From positions 1 through 26,746 of the forward strand of contig JAUCBJ010008570.1 of the NCBI GenBank assembly GCA_032718475.1: DNA of 26,746 nucleotides, in the 5' to 3' direction. This document shows, in pieces, positions 10,132 to 19,503 of the stretch. The notes under the pieces were generated by a model that was given only the letters and a program-made list of their open reading frames with translations, searched no databases and was not told the DNA's origin. The DNA comes from Nemertoderma westbladi. Its lineage: Eukaryota > Xenacoelomorpha > Nemertodermatida > Nemertodermatidae. Both the position numbers and the translations under genes were made by a program. Position 1 is the stretch's first letter, and each line of letters starts with the position of its first letter.

Positions 10132-10606
10132 ACTTGTGACCACTCACAAGGGTTTGTGGAGGAATCCTCGATAACTCTCTCCTGTCGCCAACCAACTATT
10201 TCGTTGTTAATCGCTGTTAGACCGGTTTTGAGTGTAGTCTCAACCTTTGAGATTAAAGATTCGAGCTCTCTCTCCACTCCATCAGTAATTTTCAACTGCT
10301 CCTTCTGCTCGCATGGCGTCATATTATCTTGCAATTTTTACATTTAGCTATAACTTGTAGTTCTGACGCTGAGAGTTTAAGGCACGACGCATGGATCCAA
10401 GCGTTGCAGATCTCACAACCTAAACAGTTGCTACCGGTAACCTTTTTGTTACAATGGGGGCATCCATTGTTTTTAGCTTTACCACATTCTGCCACGTGAT
10501 CATTGTATGAACTCCTCTCCAAGAACAGAGCCGTGCAAGATTCGCAGCTGTGTAGTTTGGACATGTCGATAGGTGTTATTCTTCCGGATTTCCTTTTATC
10601 CGCCAT
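10132..10606 (-). pseudogene. LINE ORF1, N-terminal part: C2HC finger, PHD finger and coiled coil
   Basis: The protein starts MADKRKSGRITP at ATG 10604-10606. The context ATCATGGCGG is a good eukaryotic start, better than the in-frame ATG at 10624. It carries CESCTALFLERSSYNDHVAEC (a C2HC-type finger), then a PHD finger of Cys4-His-Cys3 type (CPHC, CLGCEIC, WIHASC, CKNC). After a one-base frame change near 10325 comes a charged helical stretch (KEQLKITDGVERELESLISK). The frame reaches CEWSQ at the transposon boundary and resumes at 8411. PHD-bearing ORF1 proteins are known in CR1/L2-group LINEs and probably act in RNA or chromatin binding. The insertion and frameshift make the copy dead. Confidence 0.82.
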
Positions 10607-10678
10607 GATGAATATATAATCCAAAGGTATAATACAGTAGGCCTACAGAGAGACAGACCTACTACTGTCCTACTAGTC

Positions 10679-12045
10679 GTGTTAGAGTTTACCATAGCAA
10701 CTGCTGATGGTAATGCCTGGCACCGACATTACCGTGGTGTCCCTCATGGCGATATCGTGAAAACAATGAACTGCTGGCCTGAATTTACGCTCAATGACAT
10801 CATATCTGCACGTTCTGTACTCACTGATCTTTTGGTCAATGATCGGGGAGAATTTATGAAGAAAGTTACTAAGCGTCACAATGGTGACTCAAAATGCGAA
10901 TCCTATCTTAAAGATATTCTCGACATCTTTGAATTCTCTGGGTTCATTCAGTTAGACCATAAACCTGCCTTCGTCATCGAAGACTTTACGGCCGTTCCAC
11001 CGGTCCTTCCAGACAGTATCAAACTTACAACTACGATCAACGAGGTTGATGATGTTAAGGCAAGGTTACAAGCGTTGGAATGGGTTTTCACACAAAGTTC
11101 AAGCGAAATTATTATCGGGACCGGTGGTCGAATGCCTACCGAGCCTGCTCGGCCTCTACTACAGTCTGAATTGATGAACCGAGTTTCGCTTACTGCATCT
11201 AACAGCCATCCGGTCTGGGAAACTCAAGTAATAGAAGAGGAGATATCACAATCGTCGCGCTCAACCTGCCTATCAACCTGCCCGAGGTGCCAATTAATCG
11301 AACCTATGCATCTATTGCAAATGATGTCAATAATGCTGGCTATACGGAGGTACAAAGACGACGCCCACGACTCGGCGCTGGGCAACCCAATAGATTATCC
11401 TCAGTGCCTGCAGATTCGAGGCAGGGCACCACTAGGGGTCCTCGCTACAACTCTGCCAGCGGGACTCGCAACAATACTGCCAGCGGGCCATCGGCCCGTC
11501 GCAAATTAAACACTGTAGTCGGAACCGGCACTGGCATTCGATCTGGCGGTGCTGGTGGTGCATTACGTGGAGTGCAACCCAGCTGCCACATCTTTGTTTC
11601 CAGAATTGATCCTAAATTCGGAGCACAAGACCTGCAACATTTCGTTTCATCTACTTTTAAAGTCTCAGTGAACAAATGTGTACAAATATATACTCGATCA
11701 CAGCTGTATAGATCCTTTGTTATTAATTGTCTCCAGGATGGAGCTGAGACGATGCTGAGTCCCGATACATCAAGCCTATGGCCTGAAGCAGTCATTGCTC
11801 ACTATTGGGTCGGTCCAAGATCACATAGACTCGCTGACAACATACAACAACTCAACTCTGAGGATGTTAGAAGAGAGGACATCGGTGTGGACGTCGCAGC
11901 TGACAAGGTGAGCGACAGTGCTGGTGAGGCGGCCGCAGGAGCTATGGAGATAGGGGTCAGCACTGCTGGTACCAACTCCGGTACTGGTGCACCCCAAACC
12001 TCCAACCGCTTCAACCCCCTACAACAGGTTCATGATGCAACTTAA
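10679..12045 (+). pseudogene. LINE ORF1 (second lineage) with one frameshift and RRM-like domain
   Basis: The first segment (10679-11509) has no ATG at its edge and appears 5'-truncated. It reads WHRHYRGVPHGDIVKTMNCW and KPAFVIEDFTAVPPVLPD, ending in a helical stretch DDVKARLQALEW. A frame change near 11240 moves to the second frame: PINRTYASIANDVNNAGYTE, VQRRRPRLG, a Gly/Ser/Thr-rich linker, then CHIFVSRIDPKFGAQDLQHF and LWPEAVIAHYWVG. The last part looks like the RRM-like RNA-binding fold common in LINE ORF1 proteins. The end is ..RFNPLQQVHDAT with stop at 12043. The match of the N-terminal half to known ORF1 proteins is less certain than the C-terminal half. The endonuclease follows 20 bp downstream. 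Confidence 0.72.
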
Positions 12046-12065
12046 TACAAAAACAAAACGTAACC

Positions 12066-12345
12066 ATGGTAACGGTATCAACATATAGGGCTAATGTGAA
12101 CTCAATCCGAACTGCTTCCAGTAGGTTAATGGTCAGACGGTACAAAACCTACTCGATTCCTGTGACATATTATTTCTGCAGGAGCACCTTCTGCCTCAAC
12201 AAGATTTATCTTACCTACAGTCAATCCACCCAGACTTCACAGCATTTGGGACCTCCCCTGTTGATCTCCGGTCTGCACTGCTCACAGGGCGTCCATATGG
12301 TGGGCTGGCCATACTCTGGAGAAAAACGCCAGGGCACAGCGATCA
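12066..12345 (+). pseudogene. LINE ORF2 endonuclease, N-terminal fragment
   Basis: ORF2 starts MVTVSTYRANVNSIRT (Asn of the endonuclease N-terminal motif). After a one-base frame change near 12130 it continues QTVQNLLDSCDILFLQEHLL, with the catalytic Glu in QEH, then FTAFGTSPVDL and PYGGLAILWRKT. Homology stops at about 12345, where the sequence turns AT-rich. The rest of the endonuclease and the RT are absent here; a compatible linker and RT in the same orientation lie at 19690-21757. Confidence 0.78.
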
Positions 12346-13580
12346 GAGATATTTCATATATATTTTATTATGAGAGGAAGAAGAACATACAACGTTATTT
12401 ACTATATTATATGTAACGAAATAATTGTTTTTGGGTTTAGAAGCTTCCCCAAAGAGTTGATATACGATTATATTTAAAATTATTTCCAAGGTCATGGTCA
12501 TTCACCCGTCTTTAATTAGAAATTTGTTTGCATGAAAGACAGTTTAGTTTGGTTTTTACTGATTATTATCTCTTATCTGACTGGGGTAATAATAAAGGAT
12601 AGGATAAATGGAAGCAAAGTGTGACAGTAACAATTATTTCCCTGACAACCGAGCATGTCTTAAGTATACGATATCTAAAAGGGGGAAGTTTGGATTCACT
12701 GCATAAATGCAGTTCACCAAACTTCCCCCGAATGCACACTGTAACTTCCCCTTCCCCCAAATATCCACTGTTAAATTAATTTGAAGCGATATAATAAGTA
12801 CAAAATTGTGCGAGTTTTTAATTGTGTAGTCCATTTGTTATTTGATCTCTATTTATTGTTTAAAGTGCAATTTAATATCACACTGGTTTTTTAGAATATT
12901 ACAACCTTATGTTTTATTTATTAACCCAATCGAAGCCTTAATAAGGGCCGCTTATTTGTACGCATATCCCTAATGCGCTCAGTATGAGCCAAACAACATA
13001 TTAATATGAAAATAAAGTATCTGCAAAGAAAAGAACCCAATGCTATATAATTTGACCTTATTAAAAAATTTGCACTTTTGCACACTTATTTGTACAAGTG
13101 CACTTCAGCAGATCGTAAGGGTGGTTCTTATTTAACAAACTTATGTTTATCCTCTACCGATCTACGATGGTGTATGATCAAGTGTCAGTCACTAAAAGTG
13201 TAAAAAATCTAATTTAATAAATCGCGACATTTGCGATTTTGGACCATATTCATGGGCATTTTAAGTCACTTTATGTACATAAAAAGTTAAACAAATGTTA
13301 CGATTATAGTTAGAAATCACTCCAAACTACATTTTAATACAAAAAATAACATTCTACGATGAATGGAACTGGAAATAATAGTGTTTGAAATATCGAAAAA
13401 ATGTGTACTTTTTAAGTGCATTATGCACTAAGTGCACATGCGTCTTTTCCCAAGTTGTATCCTATTGCACACACTACAATCTATCCTCTATCCAATGAAA
13501 AAAAAATTAGATCAAACGGCCCAGTAGAACAGAAGTTATTGATGTTTAAAAATAATCACTCGAAAATTTCAAATTCTCTT
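12346..13580. other. AT-rich non-coding stretch
   Basis: No gene is supported. It contains the palindrome at 12681-12729 and short GTGCACTT/AAGTGCAC words near 13068-13105 and 13405-13440. Open frames at 12566-12834 are by-products of the palindrome. Confidence 0.5.
12681..12729. repeat. Short palindrome (hairpin)
   Basis: GGGGGAAGTTTGG at the left pairs with CCAAACTTCCCCC at the right, and inside it ACTGCAT pairs with ATGCAGT across a 2-nt loop. A related CTTCCCC word continues to 12759. It may be a very small MITE end or a structured RNA hairpin. Confidence 0.7.
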
Positions 13581-13653
13581 GGTCACGTAGTCTAGTGGCA
13601 ATCAATCACGTTAACGATACTTAAGTTCGTGGGTTCGAAACCCAATATGACCA
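13581..13653 (+). tRNA. Degenerate tRNA-like sequence (tRNA pseudogene or SINE head)
   Basis: 73 nt with a good box A (TAGTCTAGTGG) and an exact box B (GGTTCGAAACC), followed by CCCAATATGACCA. The acceptor ends pair (GGTCA with TGACC). The T arm forms with one end mismatch, but the D and anticodon stems pair poorly and no anticodon loop with a proper U33 can be placed. It is therefore not a working tRNA. The internal RNA polymerase III promoter and A-rich DNA about 13 nt downstream make a tRNA-derived SINE head a good alternative. Confidence 0.55.
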
Positions 13654-15011
13654 TTCTTAATTTTTGCAAAAAAAAATATTTTTAATTTTTGACTAAATTT
13701 CGGTTCTGGTGCTCCAAATTCAATAAAATTGGTATATTCTTTGCCGTAATTTTTTTTCTATCTTTTGAGAGGGGGTATTTTTGGCCCCCAAAAAAATGAA
13801 AAAAAGGGCCAAAATTACGCGATATTTTTCGACCCTTAAAACTCGTTATTTTAATTATAAATGTTAAGAAAAAAGATAGTGGAGTTAATTTGCTACATTT
13901 TACAGGAACTTTTGGCGCAAAAAGTTAAATTATAATGTAATGGCGATTTATTAAAAAAAATTTTTCGTCCCTTTTTTATAAGTAGTATATTTCACACGAT
14001 CGTCTGCCGCTTCAGTTATATAATAGCTATGGCGCTGTAACTACCGTTGAAAGATAGATAATTTGAAGCTCTATAAGACTGTTTAAATAAGTTTCCCAGA
14101 CCTTATGTATTTTTAGAGCTAGACGAGTTCCCGCGAAGCGAGTTTGAAGCGTGAAATTATAATTTGGGCCCTAATTTTTTTAATATCGTTTGCGCGGCAA
14201 AACCAATCGAATATTTGGATTCCCCGTATCGATATTAACCGTATAAAATGTACTTTAACCTTCAAGAGTCAAAAATAAAAAAGTTGTTAGTTATAAACTT
14301 TTTATCATTTTCTGGCCCTTTTTGGACCCCTTTGCCTACATATTTTTTGTACCCCCATTCGATAGGAATGTAGCCCCTGTGGTCTTCTACGCTTTCCGAA
14401 AAAGAATTGGCAGATTCCTAATAGCGTTGTCGAATTAAAAATTTTGGAAATAATAATTATGTAAAAAAGATGGAAAAAACGGACAAAGTTACGGCCCCTT
14501 TTTCCACCCGAAATATTAATAAATATCTCACCCCCATTCGATACGAAGGTAGTACCACTCTTCCCCTTTCCAAACGCGTTAATTTCGTCCCCGTACGATT
14601 AATATTAGCCGATTCAGAGCGGATCCCGCAAAGCCATTTTGTCCGTTTTTTCAACTTTGACGGACAATTTCGGGAAAAAGGCGTGGTAATCTTTTTTGAA
14701 AAAAAAAACGAATTCACTAATTAATCCATTCTATCGTATCCCGGCGTCGGTTACGCAATAACCTAGGGTTTTTTCGAGCCACTGTAGAGCGCCTTTCAAA
14801 AAATTTTTAAAATTGTCAAAAAAAATGACGGTTTTTTGTCCGCCGTGTCCGTCGAGGGGATAGATTTGCTAATGTTAGAGTGGCTAATATCTTAGAATTC
14901 CGAGTCGCTCCCCTGGTGCGAAAATAAAAAAAATTGGTCTGTTCCTTCATCGAAAAGTCCCCCAGAATCCCAAGTTAACCTATATAGTTAGCGATGGCCT
15001 GCGGCTTTAGG
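13654..15011. other. AT-rich stretch with diverged internal repeats
   Basis: No supported gene. CCCCCATTCGATA(C/G)GAA(G/T)GTAG-type words recur about 190 bp apart (near 14355 and 14533), and a weaker match CCATTCTATCGTAT lies near 14726. Each is preceded by GGCCCC-T-rich sequence. An open frame on each strand at 14457-14724 overlaps this repeat and has no recognisable domain. It may be an old satellite-like or unclassified element. Confidence 0.4.
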
Positions 15012-15049
15012 AGCGGCCGCGGTATTCACCTCCCTCATAGCGGCCGCGG
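15012..15049. repeat. Direct repeat of AGCGGCCGCGG at retroelement edge
   Basis: Two exact copies (15012-15022 and 15039-15049), 27 bp apart, each with a GCGGCCGC octamer, lie just outside the truncated 3' end of the minus-strand retroelement. Confidence 0.7.
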
Positions 15050-15059
15050 CGGTGTTGCG

Positions 15060-16500
15060 TCAAATGGAGAAATATTTATCCCACCAAGTTTTTGAGGCAT
15101 TTGGAAAATACCTGTATTTAGGTCCCCATTCGACCAATTCTCCCCAATATTTTCTTAGTTGTTCTAGACGACCGCTAGCATCGGCGTCAACAGCAAACCA
15201 CTTCTGGGAAGTGGTGGTTACGGCGCCGAGTCTATCAATGAGGGGAGTGATGCACAGTCCATATCCGGGCATTGCCACTGGACATCCCTGAGTCATTCCT
15301 TCAGATGACATGATATATTCTCCATCTATAAACAATTTGGATGGTTTTTTATAGTAGTTAAGCATTGTCTTGTGCAAAGAGGGGCATATGTAATATATGT
15401 TATTTAGTGCAACACGTCTGTTCATTGCGTTAAATGCATTGGATGCATCGATCATCAATAGACCTTCACTGGTGTCAGACTTGAAATCATCCACCAAGCA
15501 GTGTATGGCAGCCTCAACCCCGGATTTTTGACCCAGACATAGCTGGTTTGTTCCTCCAATTTCCTGGAAATCACCTTGAACACAGTAAATAATTGCCTTT
15601 CCAACAATCCTTCTAACCACTTCACCAATCCCAATTGGCCTGACCCCTGGGCATTTGTCCAAAGCAAAGAGACGTGATGCTAAAAGAGGTTCAAGTGAGT
15701 CGTCTTCAAGCGACTCCTGCGCTACTCGTTTGGCCAACTGTGCTATGCCCATGCATAGTTCGGTGGACTGCCTGCGAAATTTCGTCATTATGTGCTTGTA
15801 CCCATCTACGTCTAACCCCGAGGGACTTGCTGCAGAGCCGTGGATATTTAAGATAGATCTGAGAATAAGTTGTTCATCAACTGCTTCAAAAATCACGTCA
15901 TGATGGATTGGGGTATTTGGGCGAGGTTCCTGTAGTAACACTGAAACGTCGACTTCACCTGGGTTAGGATGATTTTCCAAAAGTGCTGCACATACAGGCT
16001 TCTTTGTCTCATTACCTAATGCGTCTGTCTCAATATAAGAGTCATTGATATTAAAAACCTTACCCCTTGAGTTTTCATCTAGTAGGCGAACGGCCGCTGA
16101 GGTGTTGCCGGTTAACATATAGCGAATGAAAACCTTGTTTAGGTCTCCAGATCCAACTGTAGGGCGGGATTTATTTAGTTGGTGTTGAATAGCTCTACCT
16201 TCTATCAGCAACTCAGCAAAATCGGTTTGTTTCCATAGTAGCAGTCTTCGTTGTAGCACTAACCGGTGGGTATCTGTGGTAGAACTGTGGCAATACTTTT
16301 GGAGAAGGAGAGCAGGAAAAATCATAAAGGCAAAAAGGGCAATTCCTTCCATTAATGATTTTCCGACGAACAATTTTAACAACCGATTCATTTCAGCTAC
16401 AAATTCTCTGCCCACTGCCCCGTATGGCACGAAAAATAAATTCTTCCTCCAGTGAACTGCTTCAATATAAATAGCTTTAATCTCGGCACATATCTGACAC
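15060..16500 (-). CDS. Reverse transcriptase of Cys-rich retroelement, 3'-truncated, catalytic box mutated
   Basis: The frame is open from 16874, but its first ~100 codons are out-of-frame reading of the minisatellite and Cys-rich domain. Real homology begins about 16480 with IEAVHWRKNLFFVPYGAVG, followed by PALLLQKY and EGRAIQHQLNKS. The RT core shows RPIGIGEVVRRIVGKAI, motif A LLMIDASNAFNAMNRR, motif B EGMTQGCPVAMPGYGL, motif C WFAVDADASG and GPKYRYFPNASKTW. Motif C should be FADD; the first catalytic Asp is Val through one base change (codon 15189-15191), so polymerase activity is expected to be lost. The reading stops at 15060, soon after KTW, where the family normally continues. This RT family is common among uncharacterised predicted proteins of corals, sponges and molluscs; I do not assign a clade. 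It needs a frame change near 16480-16500 to join the upstream domains. Confidence 0.85.
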
Positions 16501-19500
16501 AGTAGCTTTGTTTTTTTCAAACCATTTAACCTGCCCAGATGAAGAAGATAATTCATCAGAGTTAAAATATTTCTGCCCCGCAGCTTTGTCCAGCAGTCTA
16601 TTGCAACAATTATGTCTGGTCCTGGGTACACAGTTGTAACAACAATGCCCTCCTTTAGAACAACGACAGGAAGTGCAGGTGCCCACTGCTGTACAGCTAC
16701 AGCATGGTAGGTTTGGTTGGGAGGTCGGGGACTGGTTGGCACTGACTTCCGGACCCTTAGACTGGTTGGGACCGACTTCCCAACCCATAGACAGGTTGGC
16801 ACCGCTCGTAAACTGGTTAGCACCGACTTCCCGACCCATAGACAAGTTAGCACCACTCGTAGACTGGTTAGCACTGACTTCCTGATTCATAGACAATTCG
16901 GCACCACTCGTAGACTGGATAGCACCGACATCCCGACCCATAGACAAGTTGGCACCACTCGTAGACTGGTTGGCACCGACTTCCCCACCCGTAAACTGGT
17001 TGGCACCGACTTCCCGACCCGTAGACTGGTTGGCACGGACTTCCCGACCTGTTGACTGGTTGGCACCGACTTCCCGATCCGCAGACTGGTTGGTACCAAC
17101 TTCCCGACCCGTAGACAGGTTGGCACCGCTCGTAGACTGGTTAGCGCCGACTTCCCGACCCATAGGCAAGTTGGCACCACTCGTAGACTGGTTAGCACCG
17201 ACTTCCCGACCCATAGACAAGTTGGCACCACTCGTAGACTGGTTAGCACCGACTTCCCGACCCATAGACAAGTTGGCACCACTCGTAGACTGGTTAGCAC
17301 AGACTTTCCGACCTGTAGACAGGTTAGCACCGACTTCCCGACCTGTAGACTGGTTGACACCGACATCCCGACCCGCAAACTGGTTGGCACCGACTTCCCG
17401 ACCCGTAGACAGGTTGGCATCGTCCGTAGACTAGTTGGCACCGACTTCCCGACCCGTAGACTGGTTGGCACCGATTTCCCGACCCGTAGACTGGTTGGCA
17501 CGGACTTCCCGACCTGTTGACTGGTTGGCACCGACTTCCCGATCCGCAGACTGGTTGGCACCAACTTCCCGACCCGTAGACAGGTTGGCACCGCTCGTAG
17601 ACTGGTTAGCGCCGACTTCCCGACCCATAGACTGGTTGGCACCGACTTCCCCACCCATAAACTGGTTGGCACCGACTTCCCGACCCGTAGACTGGTTGGC
17701 ACGGACTTCCCGACCTGTTGACTGGTTGGCACCGACTTCCCGATCCGCAGACTGGTTGGCACCAACTTCCCGACCCGTAGACAGGTTGGCACCGCTCGTA
17801 GACTGGTTAGCGCCGACTTCCCGACCCATAGGCAAGTTGGCACCACTCGTAGACTGGTTAGCACCGACTTCCCGACCCATAGACAAGTTGGCACCACTCG
17901 TAGACTGGTTAGCACCGACTTCCCGACCCATAGACAAGTTGGCACCACTCATAGACTGGTTAGCACAGACTTCCCGACCCATAGACAAGTTGGCACCACT
18001 CATAGACTGGTTAGCACAGACTTCTCGACCTGTAGACAGGTTAGCACGGACTTCCCGATCCGTAGACTGGTTGACACCGACATCCCGACCCACAGACTGG
18101 TTGGCACCGACTTCCCGACCGGTAGACTGGTTGCCACCGATTTCCCGACCTGTAGATAGGTTGGCACCGCTCGTAGACTGGTTGGCACCGCCCGTAAACT
18201 GGTTGGCACCGACTTCCCGACCCGTAGACTGGTTGGTACCGACTTCCCGAACCGTAGACTGGTTGGCACCGGTCGTAGACTGGTTGGTACCGCCCGTAAA
18301 CTGGTTGGCACCGACTTCCCGACCCGTAGACTGGTTGCCACCGATTTCCCGACCTGTAGATAGGTTGGCACCGCTCGTAGACTGGTTGGCACCGCCCGTA
18401 AACTGGTTGGCACCGACTTCCCGACCCGTAGACTGGTTGGTACCGACTTCCCGAACCGTAGACTGGTTGGCACCGATTTCCCGACCTGTGGACAGGTTGG
18501 CACCGGTCGTAGACTGGTTGGTACCGCCCGTAAACTGGTTGGCACCGACTTCCCGACCCGTAGACTGGTTGCCACCGATTTCCCGACCTGTAGATAGGTT
18601 GGCACCGCTCGTAGACTGGTTGGCACCGCCCGTAAACTGGTTGGCACCGACTTCCCGACCCGTAGACTGGTTGGTACCGACTTCCCGAACCGTAGACTGG
18701 TTGGCACTGATTTCCCGGCCCGTAGACAGGTTGGTACCGCCCGTAGACTCGTTGGCACCGCAGGTAGGTTGTTTGGCACCGCCCGTAGACGGGTTGGCAT
18801 CGCCCGTAGAGTGGTTGGCACCGCAGGTAGATTGGTTGGCACCGCCCGTAGACTGGTTGGCACCGACTTCCCGACCCGTAAACAGGTTGGCACCGCCCGT
18901 AGACTGGTTGGCACCGCCCGTAGACTGGTTGGCACCGCCCGTAGACTGGTTGGCACCGCCCGTAGACTGGTTGGCACCGACTTCCCGACCCATAGACTGG
19001 TTGGCACCGAGTTCCCAACCCGTAGACTGGTTGGAACCGACTTCCTGTGTCGCACCCCTGCGGGCCCTGTCAAGAATAAGAGCAGCCCGGGCACGTGCCA
19101 CACCGAGAGGCAATTCGTTGTTACATAATTGTGGCGGTGGGGTTAGCCAGGGTGAGATCGGTAGATGACACTCCCTTTTCGGATTACGTAGAGGCGAATA
19201 ACCAATGTTTGGTTGCAGTGGATTCGTGGTAGTTTCGATGGCAGGGGGTCTCAAGGTCGGATCGAGATCCTCCACCAATGTTTTGTCGCTATCGTCTGTA
19301 TCACCCAATGGTTGGGGTTGAGATGATCCTGTATTTATGTTTGAGTCCCCGGCGGGCAGAGGTTGTGATCTTGTGAACATACTTGTCCAGCGGGGTTTAT
19401 GCATCGCCCATGTACAAGGGGTGCGCAGTTCGAGCACGCCCGCACACCTTTCGCACAGGAACACTTTAGACAGCGCCCAGACTTGGCATTGAGGCCGCAA

Positions 19501-19503
19501 CAC
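16477..19503 (-). pseudogene. Retroelement ORF: N-terminal region, in-frame minisatellite, Cys-rich CxC domain; one nonsense codon
   Basis: One frame runs from 19503 to 16477 with a single TAG at 17431-17433 (CAG to TAG within a repeat unit). The N-terminal part reads FLCERCAGVLELRTPCTWAM, a Pro/Thr/Asp-rich stretch and LPLGVARARAALILDRARRG. No ATG marks the start: the frame opens with GTG and stays open upstream, so the true start is unknown. Then come about 85-90 repeats of STGREVGANQ or STGGANQ type. After them lies a Cys-rich module (CCSCTAVGTCTSCRC, CCYNCVPRTRHNCCNR) with CxC spacing, probably a zinc-binding nucleic-acid domain, and the frame ends at 16477. The RT follows in another frame. 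The order Cys-rich module then RT is what I know from this retroelement family; the giant repeat linker is what is unusual. Confidence 0.75.
16726..19048 (-). repeat. Coding minisatellite, 30-bp and 21-bp units with higher-order duplications
   Basis: About 85-90 units in tandem. The 30-bp unit encodes STGREVGANQ; the 21-bp unit is the same sequence lacking exactly the 9 bp for REV, giving STGGANQ. Common variants are STSGANL, SMGREVGANQ, SADREVGANQ, STVREVGTNQ and FTGGANQ. Higher-order blocks recur. A block marked by TTGCCACCG starts at 18131, 18335 and 18569 (204 and 234 bp apart). Another, marked by TGGCACGGAC, starts at 17031, 17496 and 17697 (465 and 201 bp). The segment starting at 16981 recurs at 17647 (666 bp). 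All these periods are multiples of three. As a result several frames on both strands stay open for hundreds of codons; only the minus frame given above connects to recognisable domains. Confidence 0.92.

Noticed and set aside
11445-12014. Minus-strand frames of 116 and 70 codons
   Set aside because: Antisense to the better supported LINE ORF1 with its RRM-like domain.
13581-13653. Functional tRNA-Arg(ACG) or tRNA-Val(AAC) gene
   Set aside because: The anticodon stem does not pair in either placement, and in the ACG placement U33 is also missing. Only the acceptor end, T arm and promoter boxes hold.
14457-14724. 84-86 codon frames on both strands
   Set aside because: Overlap on opposite strands, no motif, and they lie on a diverged repeat.
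16726-19048. CRISPR-like array
   Set aside because: Units are contiguous without unique spacers, the host is eukaryotic, and units are whole codons within a coding frame.
17435-19168. 577-codon plus-strand frame and long alternative minus frames over the minisatellite
   Set aside because: They only translate the stop-free 30/21-bp units in other registers. None connects to a recognisable domain, unlike the minus frame joined to the Cys-rich module.
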